6,330 bases of DNA from JAHIZC01 sp043813305 (GCA_043813305.1 JBDRLC010000063.1:1-6330); one strand, 5' to 3'. Counted from the first letter of the stretch, positions 1 to 6,118 are shown. Numbers and translations: made by a program. Notes: generated by a model not told the origin, from the sequence alone.

Positions 1-106
1 AAGAGAAAGACTTATTAGACACCATTAGCGTCTCTTGGAATTTCTTAATAAGGTCTTCTACTGTATTTAGCTTATAGATGCTTCGGTATACTGATAGATT
101 TGCCAT
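1..106 (-). CDS. Partial N-terminus of a probable type II restriction endonuclease (DpnII-like)
   Basis: An open frame starts with ATG at 106-104 and stays open to the window edge, giving 35 residues that begin MANLSVYRSIYKLNTVEDL. The methyltransferase stop codon ends only 4 bases upstream (TAA, then TAAT, then ATG), which suggests translational coupling. No good Shine-Dalgarno site lies at the usual distance, which fits that coupling. The N-terminal pattern L-S-x-Y-R-x-I-x-x-L-x-T-V-E-D, followed by ETLxxSNxSF, resembles from memory the start of DpnII/MboI-type endonucleases that cut GATC. Position supports this, since type II cassettes usually place the nuclease gene next to the methylase gene. 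The assignment rests on a short N-terminus and on context. No catalytic residues are within the window, so the function is inferred. Alternatives are another type II nuclease or an accessory protein of the cassette. Confidence 0.5.
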   Translation of the reverse strand, partial: MANLSVYRSIYKLNTVEDLIKKFQETLMVSNKSFS

Positions 107-110
107 ATTA

Positions 111-989
111 TTAAGCGCGAAATGCGTCTTTTAATCTTTTGGTTGATCTTCTCAAATATTCCTCTTCTAACTCGATCCCTATATACTGCCTTCCCTCTCT
201 ATAAGCTGCGATTCCAGTCGTTCCACTGCCGCTAAATGGATCTAAAACTATATCGCTAGGCCTAGTTGAAGCTAATACTATCCTATCTAATAACTGCAAT
301 GGCTTTTGAGTTGGATGTTTACCGTATTTCTTCTCTTCCGAACCAGGGGCCTTAATAGACCACATGCTCAACATTTGTTTACCATTATTAAGTTCTTTCA
401 TTAGAGAATAGTTAAAATAATGTTTGCTGTTCTTATTTTTTGCTGCCCATAGAACGGTCTCTGTTGAATGAGTAAAGTAACGGCAGCTTAAATTTGGTGG
501 TGGATTAACTTTAAACCAAGCGATGTCATTTAATATTTTATAACCTAGCGACTGCATCGCAGCGCCAACTGAATATATTATATGGGAAGTACCAGATACC
601 CATATCGTACCATTTAATGTTAATATTCTCTGGCATTCTCTCAGCCATCTTTGAGTAAAAATGAAGTTCTCCTCGACACCCTTTGAAATATCCCATTTAC
701 CTTTATTCACGGAAACCATTTTCCCAGCGTGACATGTAATACCCCCATTAGAAAGGAAATATGGAGGATCTGCAAAGATCATATCAATTGAGTTTTCTGG
801 AATTTTTGGTAAGACATCAAAGCAATTCTCCTTGAACAAAATAATTCTGTTTTTCTTATCCTCAAAATAAGGCTCGTGAGGAATATTTTTAACTAAACTA
901 CAAATATCTTTTTTGTGTTGGGTTTTTTTCTGGGTAATTGTAGGCATATTTACGGTAGGTTTAAATTCAATTAAATGATTATAGTCCAT
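111..989 (-). CDS. Site-specific adenine-N6 DNA methyltransferase, beta class, DpnA (M2.DpnII)-like
   Basis: This 292-residue enzyme should transfer a methyl group from S-adenosylmethionine to adenine N6 in a short DNA site. Catalytic motif IV (DPPY) is at residues 74-77, inside IFADPPYFLSNGGI. A target-recognition stretch follows at about 80-220 (with NPPPNLSCRYFTHSTET at 162-178), then HPTQKP at 225-230. The S-adenosylmethionine-binding motif I, DPFSGSGTTG, is at 250-259. Motif IV before motif I is the beta-class order. The blocks around DPPYFLSNGG, NLSCRYFTHSTET and MKELNNGKQM match what I recall of DpnA, which modifies GATC. GATC specificity is therefore likely but inferred. GATC occurs several times in the gene itself, so the sequence does not avoid the site. 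The start is set by GGAGGTGG, 4 bases before ATG. The first 45 or so residues are a charged extension before the catalytic fold. The gene looks more AT-rich than its right-hand neighbours, consistent with transfer. It probably protects the host from the nuclease encoded just downstream. Confidence 0.93.
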   Translation of the reverse strand: MDYNHLIEFKPTVNMPTITQKKTQHKKDICSLVKNIPHEPYFEDKKNRIILFKENCFDVLPKIPENSIDMIFADPPYFLSNGGITCHAGKMVSVNKGKWDISKGVEENFIFTQRWLRECQRILTLNGTIWVSGTSHIIYSVGAAMQSLGYKILNDIAWFKVNPPPNLSCRYFTHSTETVLWAAKNKNSKHYFNYSLMKELNNGKQMLSMWSIKAPGSEEKKYGKHPTQKPLQLLDRIVLASTRPSDIVLDPFSGSGTTGIAAYREGRQYIGIELEEEYLRRSTKRLKDAFRA

Positions 990-1007
990 TTTACCACCTC
1001 CCTATTT

Positions 1008-1044
1008 ATACGTCAACCTTCTCTTCCTAATATAATTGACGTAT
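1008..1044. promoter_or_regulatory. Perfect 9-bp inverted repeat upstream of the methyltransferase, candidate operator or 5' hairpin
   Basis: ATACGTCAA at 1008-1016 is exactly repeated in inverse as TTGACGTAT at 1036-1044, separated by 19 bases. On the minus strand the spacer holds TATATT (1034-1029), a possible -10 box for the methyltransferase gene, but no convincing -35 sits at the right distance. The repeat lies 19 bases upstream of the start codon and beyond the Shine-Dalgarno site. It could be a regulator-binding site controlling the restriction-modification genes, a hairpin in the leader, or the border of the acquired cassette. There is no controller-protein gene in the window. The function is inferred. 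Confidence 0.35.
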
Positions 1045-1072
1045 CAGATGGTAAAATCTAACAAAAATTTAC

Positions 1073-1315
1073 CCCTTAAAATACCGCGGGCAGGGTTTCG
1101 AGCGAATGTCGATTTTAGCCAAAGCATGCTTGAGTATTTTCGGGAATCCCAAGGCCCCGACAGGGGTAATCTTGGGATGGCGATGCTGCTTGAGCGATTT
1201 TTGCCAGAAGCAAAAAGCGCGAGTTCAGCAGCCACCGAAAATACGAAAGACCTTTGGCGGCCCGAAGGGCAAAATCGACTCTGAGCGAGAAAGCCCGACA
1301 GAGGTGTTTTAAGGG
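1073..1315. repeat. Structured element 1: large nested palindrome with side hairpins
   Basis: This spacer between the permease and methyltransferase genes is almost entirely self-complementary. The outermost arms are 1073-1085 and 1303-1315 (12 of 13 paired). Inside them come 1088-1091 with 1293-1296, 1096-1099 with 1289-1292, 1108-1116 with 1271-1279 (GTCGATTTT, 9 of 9), 1118-1124 with 1252-1258 (GCCAAAG, 7 of 7) and 1134-1143 with 1235-1244 (GTATTTTCGG, 10 of 10). Three hairpins branch off: 1146-1178 (ATCCCAAG stem), 1185-1232 (GCTGCT outer stem plus a TTTTTGC/GCAAAAA inner stem) and 1260-1270 (GCCC-GAA-GGGC). Two G-T pairs favour the plus strand slightly if it is an RNA. Open frames here in three registers have no recognisable protein pattern, and I treat them as accidental. 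It shares ordered words with element 2. It could be an interspersed repeat of REP or MITE kind, or a structured RNA. It is not a normal terminator, since no T-run follows the stems. Confidence 0.75.
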
Positions 1316-2328
1316 CTGCTTCCGAAAAAGGTACCGAATATAATACCGCTTAGGGTCGCCATCACCACAACCAGCAACACGTAGACAGCGGTCTTTCTCA
1401 TCCCAATCACACTGCGGATAACCAGCATATTCGGCAAACTCAGCGCAGGCCCTGCTAAAAGTAAAGCTAGTGCAGGCCCCTTACCCATGCCGGATCCAAT
1501 CAACCCCTGCAATATCGGAACCTCGGTTAAGGTAGCAAAATACATAAATGCCCCGAAGATCGAGGCAAAAAAGTTTGAAAATAAGGAGTTGCCTCCGACT
1601 AAGCGCTTAACAAATACTGAAGGGATAATCCCTTCTTCGCCCACTCTGCCTAATAAAAATCCGGCAACCAGCACTCCGATTAATAATAAAGGCAATATCT
1701 GTACTGCAAATCTCTCTGAGGCACTTATCCAATCCCAAAGCTTCTCCTTACGGGTAAGACAGGTATCTGCGCATTGCGTTAAGGAGAAATCTCCTTTCGC
1801 ATGCCTGGCCCTCTCTTCTTTTAAAAAGATAAAATGCATCAGTAAGCCAATGACAATACTGAATAATATTGCGCCTACTGCCCTGGCAGTTCCTAACTGC
1901 CAACCTAATATCCTGGCTGTGAGTATAATCGCCGTGACATTAATCGCCGGGCCGGAATAAAGAAAGGTCATTGCCGGGCCTAAACCCGCGCCGCGTTGAT
2001 AAATCCCGGAGAATAACGGCAGCACCGTGCAGGAGCACACTGCCAGAATCGTACCTGATATTGAAGCAAAGCCGTAGGATAGCATCTTCTTTGCCTTTGC
2101 TCCGAAATATTTAATTACTGCCTGCTTGCTGATAAATACGGATATTGCTCCGGCAATAAAGAACGCGGGCACCAGGCAAAGTAACACATGTTCCCTGGCA
2201 TACCACTTTACCAAAGCTAATGCCTCAAAAACCGGATTCCTGAAAGGTAGGAGCTCAATAGGCATGTAGTAGCAGAACAAAAATCCTGCTATAACTATTA
2301 ATAGTTTTTTCTTTTGTGTTGAAATCAT
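1309..2328 (-). CDS. ArsP/YraQ-type inner-membrane permease (ArsP_1, formerly DUF318 family)
   Basis: This 339-residue, very hydrophobic protein has about eight to ten membrane segments. The family hallmark CSCTVLPLFSGIYQRGAG starts at residue 98 and runs into GLGPAMTFLYSGPAIN (115-130). A related block, GKGPALALLLAGPALSLPN, is at 282-300, so the protein looks like two repeated halves. TLTEVPILQGL at 266-276 is another conserved element. Members include ArsP, which exports trivalent methylarsenite or organoarsenicals, and proteins of unknown substrate. The Cys pair at 98/100 suits a soft-metal or thiol-linked substrate, and a cytoplasmic-type loop near 170-200 adds Cys186 and Cys190 (CADTC). 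No ArsR, ArsM or thioredoxin gene is nearby, so the substrate is open. The gene follows the coiled-coil gene after 25 bases and should share its promoter. The start has no clear Shine-Dalgarno site, but the next Met (residue 22) would remove part of the first membrane segment. The stop codon lies within the terminal arm of structured element 1. Confidence 0.88.
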   Translation of the reverse strand: MISTQKKKLLIVIAGFLFCYYMPIELLPFRNPVFEALALVKWYAREHVLLCLVPAFFIAGAISVFISKQAVIKYFGAKAKKMLSYGFASISGTILAVCSCTVLPLFSGIYQRGAGLGPAMTFLYSGPAINVTAIILTARILGWQLGTARAVGAILFSIVIGLLMHFIFLKEERARHAKGDFSLTQCADTCLTRKEKLWDWISASERFAVQILPLLLIGVLVAGFLLGRVGEEGIIPSVFVKRLVGGNSLFSNFFASIFGAFMYFATLTEVPILQGLIGSGMGKGPALALLLAGPALSLPNMLVIRSVIGMRKTAVYVLLVVVMATLSGIIFGTFFGSSP

Positions 2329-2353
2329 TTTAATTTAAGATTAAAGAATGGCT

Positions 2354-2896
2354 TTACTGCCTGGCTTTATTAATTGCCGCTAGCTCACTCTCCAGAAACC
2401 CTATCTCCTCCTGCAGCTGCTTCATCCTGATTTGCATCTCTTCCAGCTGCTCCGGAGGAATACCTTGCGTAACCTCTTGGCTATAGACCTTATCTAATTC
2501 GATGAGCTCATTTCTTAGCATTTCTAGCTTCTCATTTGTCTCCATCGCATCTATATCAAGCTTATGATACATCTCTTCCTTTGACCTTACTGCTTCGGCT
2601 TCTGCCAGAGCCTGATCAACTCCAAGTAACTCCTTATGCATCAAATCTAGCTGCTTGCGTAACCTCTCACCCTCTTGTTCTAACTCCTTTATTTCTATTG
2701 CCGGGGCTTTGTTTTTCTGCTTCACCTTAATCTTCTCTCCAACTTCTCCTGCCTCACGCTCCAGCCTCTGTATTTCACTCTGCATATTAATCACCTGCAT
2801 CTGTAGGCCCATTATTTTTTCTTCTGCTAATCCCTGCCTCTGAAACATAAATAACGAAACCATAACACACAGCACAACTAAACAAACTCTACCCAT
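2354..2896 (-). CDS. Secreted or periplasmic coiled-coil protein of unknown function
   Basis: This is a 180-residue protein. An N-terminal signal peptide spans about residues 1-24 (MGR, then a VCLVVLCVMVSLFMF hydrophobic core, then a likely cut near LA-EE). The Cys residues inside the core are not placed in a convincing lipobox, so a lipoprotein is unlikely. Nearly all of the mature part is charged heptad-like helix (for example IQRLEREAGEVGEKI and LEEMQIRMKQLQEEIGFLE), so it is probably an elongated coiled coil in the periplasm. A break at GIPPEQLEE (about 145-153) may separate two helices. The start is firmly set by AAAGGAGG about 5 bases before ATG. The gene is first in a unit with the downstream permease, 25 bases away, and has its own promoter. 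It matches no family I can name, since low-complexity coiled coils resemble one another by composition. A partner or scaffold role for the permease is possible but only by position. Confidence 0.85.
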   Translation of the reverse strand: MGRVCLVVLCVMVSLFMFQRQGLAEEKIMGLQMQVINMQSEIQRLEREAGEVGEKIKVKQKNKAPAIEIKELEQEGERLRKQLDLMHKELLGVDQALAEAEAVRSKEEMYHKLDIDAMETNEKLEMLRNELIELDKVYSQEVTQGIPPEQLEEMQIRMKQLQEEIGFLESELAAINKARQ

Positions 2897-2916
2897 TTAT
2901 TCCTCCTTTTTCACAC

Positions 2917-2944
2917 ATTATACCACCACCCCCAAAAACCCCAA
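2917..2944 (-). promoter_or_regulatory. Sigma-70-type extended -10 promoter for the coiled-coil/permease unit
   Basis: On the minus strand a perfect TATAAT lies at 2922-2917, preceded by TGG, which makes an extended -10 (TGnTATAAT). A weak -35, TTGGGG, sits at 2944-2939 with a 16-base spacer. Transcription would begin near 2910, giving a short leader that contains just the AAAGGAGG ribosome site and the start codon at 2896. Confidence 0.7.
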
Positions 2945-2961
2945 GCCTTTTCGCTGCTACT

Positions 2962-3260
2962 AGATTTTATCTTATCCCTGTCTAAAGGGTCTTTTCGGTT
3001 TCGCTTTCGCGCACTGTCTTTTTTCGCCGTGTGCTGCGGTTTACCCCGTAGCTGCAAGCAGCTACGGGGTTTACGGCTCTCTCCCAGAGAGATTTACAGT
3101 ATAGGCATCTTCCGTCCGCCGTAATCCCCTGCCTGCCGCCTGCCTGACGGCAGTCAGGGCAGGTAGGCTTGCACACATCTGCCGAAAAAATCCTAATGTG
3201 CGCTCCAGCAAAACCGCAAAAGACCCTTTGGCAAGGGCCCCATTCTGTGGGATAAAATCT
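2962..3260. repeat. Structured element 2: large nested palindrome with side hairpins
   Basis: This spacer is a second large self-complementary block. Nested arms are 2962-2970 with 3252-3260 (AGATTTTAT, 9 of 9), then 2984-3001 with 3211-3229 (12 perfect pairs of AAAGGGTCTTTT, a one-base bulge, then 6 pairs). Further in are 3009-3014 with 3198-3203 (GCGCAC), 3019-3026 with 3183-3190 (TTTTTTCG) and 3029-3034 with 3171-3176 (GTGTGC). Branching hairpins are 3043-3070 (13-pair stem, ACCCCGTAGCTGC), 3078-3092 (TCTCTC-CCA-GAGAGA), closed by 3071-3076 with 3119-3124, then 3131-3168 (10 pairs with one bulge and a GGCA loop) and 3239-3251 (CCCA/TGGG). The outer shell shares words with element 1 in the same order. 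A minus-strand frame through it (2982-3176) shows a Cys pattern but is most likely accidental. It may be an interspersed repeat or a structured RNA, and the transcribed strand is not clear. Confidence 0.78.
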
Positions 3261-3269
3261 CCCTCAAAT

Positions 3270-3303
3270 AAAAAGGGTCGGCCCCTTACGAGACAGACCC
3301 TTT
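3270..3303 (-). terminator. Rho-independent terminator after the AsmA-like gene
   Basis: Read on the minus strand, AAAGGGTC (3303-3296) pairs with GACCCTTT (3279-3272) across a 16-base loop, and the stem runs straight into TTTTT then ATTT. It begins 18 bases after the AsmA-like stop codon, the expected place to end the aldolase/AsmA unit. The same 8-base arm also forms part of the main stem of structured element 2, so this could equally be a REP-type palindrome used as a terminator. Confidence 0.75.
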
Positions 3304-3321
3304 GAGTAATTAAGCTGGCTT

Positions 3322-5163
3322 TTAGTTGAAGATATCACGGAGGATGCCGCCGATAATCTCCTCCGGCTTCATCTCCTTCTTCTCTGCAGGAGCCTCTTCA
3401 GTTGTTTCAGTCTTAGGCTGCTCCTGCTGCTGAGTTCCTTCTGTAGTTGTCTGTATCTGCTCCTCCTCTTTCCCTATACCCAAAGCCTTATCAATAATAT
3501 TGAGCAACTGCGTTTTCCCCTGCTCAGCCAAAAGCCTCTTAGCAATATATTCGATATCCACGTTAAACTGGAAGTCCGTAGTTTTACCTGTTATCCTTAG
3601 AGGAATATTAATCTGCGCCTGTTTATCTAAAAGATATTCCAGTTCACCTACTACATTAACCATTGCCAGGGAAAGATCCGGGGGAATCAAAAATGCCCCC
3701 TCCAGAGAAAATACGCCATTCATCCTCGCATCCCCCTGCCCCTTAAATATAAACTCATCCCCTCCAAAAACCGCGTTATCAATAGACAAGGCGTTATTTT
3801 TTATTACCAGCGGTAATTTAATATCCAACAATTCTGTGTCAGCCTGCTTTAGCTTCTCTTTAAATCTCTGCGGCAGCTCTGCCTCAAGTTTCTCTGCCAA
3901 TCCTGGGATCACGGATATCTTATTTAAAACCGTACGCAGAATATTGATATTCTTCAGCTTGACCTTGACTATTGATAAATCAATATTACCTGCCAGGGTA
4001 AGCAGGTCCTGGTACTTAACCCCTTGGCCAGATAGGTCCATCTTCCCTGAAACTATACCTTCGGCCCAGACTTTTGATTGCTTCGGATCAAAGAAATCCT
4101 GAAGTTTAAAATCTTTGATATCTACGTTGAGCTTATAATTCTGTTTTCCCAAATAATCCTTAACCAGGCCAGAAGCCTCAATTGAACCGTCTGCGATATC
4201 GGCATCGATTTTTTTAATCAGAATCTCATCCCCCCTGATCTTTAAATCCATCTCTATATCTTCTATTGGCATCTGCATCTCTTTAAAGCGTAATTCGCCG
4301 TTATCGACAGATGCATCCAATGCTAAATGCTTAATCCCCTCGCTTCCGATAATCAACTCATCGATCCTGATATCTACGTCACCTTCAATACTCTTAGGCA
4401 GATTAAAATCCTTTGTCGCAGAAAAAATCTCGGGGATATTCTTTAGACGGATTTTTGAAAGATCGGTCGAAGCCTTAAGGTCTAAAATCCTAAACTCCTT
4501 TGCTTTAAGATCAAACTGCGCCCTGCCTTCTATCTCGATATTCTGCCCGTCGCTTAAAACTGCGCCGCTAGCACTGAAGGGAAACGGCTTATTCGGGGAG
4601 ATTCTGCTCACCGAAAAATCCACATCATCAATCTCAAGCTTCAATGTCGGCTCAAAGGAGCGGTCGATATACTTTATATATCCATCAGTTGCTTCTAAGG
4701 ACGAGATCATCAGCGCAGGTAGGGCTGCGGCCGAAGAAGCACTACTGCTACCAGCTAAAGGCGCTAATGTCTGAAGATTCAACGTGCCGTTTTCTTTACG
4801 GATAACTGTAATCCTGGGGGATTCAATCCGGATGGATGAAATATTTACCTCTTTCTGAAAGAGATAACCCAGTATGTCAATTGCGCAAGATGCCTCTTTA
4901 ACAGTTAAAAAAGTACCGTTAACAAAGGAGACATCGGAAGCGATATCAAAATCAGTAATCTTAAGACTCAGGCCCTGCTGTAGAGAAATCTTCAGCTCCG
5001 CTCTGTTAAAATCAACCTCGCGGTTTAAGGCTTCTTTCGCCTTGGCGATGATCTGCGGCTTGAAGCGGTTTACGTCAAAGGTCTTGACAAAAATTACGGC
5101 TACTGTAATCAAAATTACGATTAAAATTAGAAAAAGAATAAAAAGAATTTTCAATATTTTCAT
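3322..5163 (-). CDS. AsmA-family envelope protein
   Basis: This 613-residue protein has one N-terminal membrane anchor (about residues 5-27, almost all Ile, Leu, Phe and Val after MKILK). A long, mostly beta-strand body follows, rich in alternating hydrophobic/polar strands and Asp-Gly turns (such as EGDVDIRIDELIIG at 260-273 and EGIVSGKMDLSGQG at 368-381). The opening VNRFKPQIIAKAKEALNREVDF (31-52) is typical of AsmA-like proteins. The part from about 365 to 560 corresponds to the C-terminal AsmA region. AsmA-like proteins are inner-membrane-anchored periplasmic proteins, related in fold to lipid-bridging proteins such as TamB and YhdP, and are linked to phospholipid movement and outer-membrane balance. 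The lipid role here is by family. Residues 566-597 are a low-complexity Glu/Gln/Thr/Pro linker, and the last 15 or so form a short conserved-looking tail (PEEIIGGILRDIF). The gene starts 4 bases after the aldolase gene. Its GGAG ribosome site overlaps the last codon of that gene, so translation is probably coupled. Confidence 0.88.
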   Translation of the reverse strand: MKILKILFILFLILIVILITVAVIFVKTFDVNRFKPQIIAKAKEALNREVDFNRAELKISLQQGLSLKITDFDIASDVSFVNGTFLTVKEASCAIDILGYLFQKEVNISSIRIESPRITVIRKENGTLNLQTLAPLAGSSSASSAAALPALMISSLEATDGYIKYIDRSFEPTLKLEIDDVDFSVSRISPNKPFPFSASGAVLSDGQNIEIEGRAQFDLKAKEFRILDLKASTDLSKIRLKNIPEIFSATKDFNLPKSIEGDVDIRIDELIIGSEGIKHLALDASVDNGELRFKEMQMPIEDIEMDLKIRGDEILIKKIDADIADGSIEASGLVKDYLGKQNYKLNVDIKDFKLQDFFDPKQSKVWAEGIVSGKMDLSGQGVKYQDLLTLAGNIDLSIVKVKLKNINILRTVLNKISVIPGLAEKLEAELPQRFKEKLKQADTELLDIKLPLVIKNNALSIDNAVFGGDEFIFKGQGDARMNGVFSLEGAFLIPPDLSLAMVNVVGELEYLLDKQAQINIPLRITGKTTDFQFNVDIEYIAKRLLAEQGKTQLLNIIDKALGIGKEEEQIQTTTEGTQQQEQPKTETTEEAPAEKKEMKPEEIIGGILRDIFN

Positions 5164-5167
5164 TTTT

Positions 5168-6118
5168 CTACTCCACTGCCTGATCCATTAATTCTTCGTA
5201 AAACTCGCGGTAGTTCTCTTTTTTTACACTCTTACGTAAAGCCATCGCAGTTCGGGGATGCTCATCCAACATACCGGTAATTGCATACGGAATAAGATAG
5301 CCCCATTCGATTTGATCCCGTAAAGGAATCAATTCCTTGGAGATTAAATCCAGGACCGGGCGGATATCAAACTTAGGATTCTTTAGAAACCCTAAGATTA
5401 ATTCTAATGGGCAATTTCCCGCAGCCCTGCCTATACCATAGACCGTACCGTCAACAAAATTAGCATCGTGAATTATTGATTCAATAGTATTACTAAAAGC
5501 AAGCTGTTGGTTATTGTGGCCGTGAAACCCTATCTCCTTTGACTTAACAATGCTCTTTGCCTTCTTAATCAGGAACTCGGTAGTCTCCTGATAAAGAGCG
5601 CCGAAACTATCCACTATATAGACTACGTCTGCTTTACTTTCTTTCTCCAGTTGTTCCAAGGCCTCGTTTAGTTCATTATCCAAGGCACGGGATATCGCCA
5701 TGATATTTACCGTAGTCTCATAACCTTTATCCGCAAAGTTATTCAGCAGAAATATTGCCTTGTCAATATCCTTGACGTATGTAGCAACCCTGATCATCGA
5801 AACCGGGCTTTCTTTCTTAGGCTTGACGTCGTTAACATCCAGCCTGTCCACATCCACCATAATCGAAATCTTGGTTTTTGATTTAATACCATCGATTACC
5901 TTATTAATATCCCCATCATCGCAGAACTTCCACTTGCCGAATTCCTTAGGCGAGAATAGCTTCTTGGAGTTTCTGTAACCCATCTCCATATAATCTACGC
6001 CGGCTTCGGATAATGCCTTATACACTGCGCGCACAAAGGATAGTTCAAAATCATGGTTATTCATCAACCCGCCGTCTCTAATCGTACAATCCAGTACCTT
6101 TATCTTCTCTCTAAACAT
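5168..6118 (-). CDS. DRE-TIM metallolyase-like aldolase (HMGL/DmpG-type catalytic domain), substrate unknown
   Basis: This 316-residue protein forms a single TIM-barrel domain of the HMG-CoA lyase/4-hydroxy-2-oxovalerate aldolase/2-isopropylmalate synthase superfamily. The signature LDCTIRDGG is at residues 9-17, with Arg14 and Asp15 in the catalytic and metal positions. A GFHGHNN block at 197-203 supplies metal ligands His199 and His201. DSFGALY is at 170-176, and GIGRAAGNCPLE (228-239) matches the family GxGxxxGN motif. Members catalyse aldol or Claisen chemistry on 2-oxo acids or acyl-CoA. LDCTxRDGGxxNNxxF resembles the subfamily often labelled aldolase catalytic domain-containing protein, which I associate with surface-polysaccharide clusters. 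The DmpG communication domain is absent, and no DmpF dehydrogenase gene is adjacent, so this is not a standard oxovalerate aldolase. The DmpG catalytic His three residues after the Asp is replaced by Leu18, and His22 is nearby. The start is set by AGGAGGAG about 4 bases upstream. It is first in a unit with the AsmA-like gene. Confidence 0.85.
   Translation of the reverse strand: MFREKIKVLDCTIRDGGLMNNHDFELSFVRAVYKALSEAGVDYMEMGYRNSKKLFSPKEFGKWKFCDDGDINKVIDGIKSKTKISIMVDVDRLDVNDVKPKKESPVSMIRVATYVKDIDKAIFLLNNFADKGYETTVNIMAISRALDNELNEALEQLEKESKADVVYIVDSFGALYQETTEFLIKKAKSIVKSKEIGFHGHNNQQLAFSNTIESIIHDANFVDGTVYGIGRAAGNCPLELILGFLKNPKFDIRPVLDLISKELIPLRDQIEWGYLIPYAITGMLDEHPRTAMALRKSVKKENYREFYEELMDQAVE

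Noticed and set aside
1260..1270. GCCC-GAA-GGGC hairpin as terminator of the permease unit
   Set aside because: The stem is only four pairs and no T-run follows it on the minus strand.
1036..1284. Plus-strand open frame of 82 codons, and overlapping frames on both strands, in the permease-methyltransferase spacer
   Set aside because: The region is fully accounted for by nested inverted repeats, several frames are open at once, the product has no recognisable pattern, and no ribosome site precedes the start.
1487..1960. Plus-strand open frame of 157 codons opposite the permease gene
   Set aside because: It is antisense to a clear membrane-protein family member; composition is explained by the reverse reading of hydrophobic codons.
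2982..3176. Minus-strand GTG-start frame of 64 codons with a zinc-ribbon-like pattern (CPDC, 14 residues, CLYC)
   Set aside because: It lies wholly inside structured element 2, and its CRQAGGRQ part is the translation of a palindromic hairpin. There is no Shine-Dalgarno site and the rest is low-quality basic sequence. A decayed gene cannot be fully excluded.
2962..3260. CRISPR array or retron non-coding RNA as explanation of the repeated inverted arms
   Set aside because: There are no regularly spaced direct repeats with unique spacers, and no reverse transcriptase or cas gene in the window.
3500..4102. Plus-strand open frame of 200 codons opposite the AsmA-like gene
   Set aside because: It is a shadow of the minus-strand gene, without ribosome site or domain pattern.
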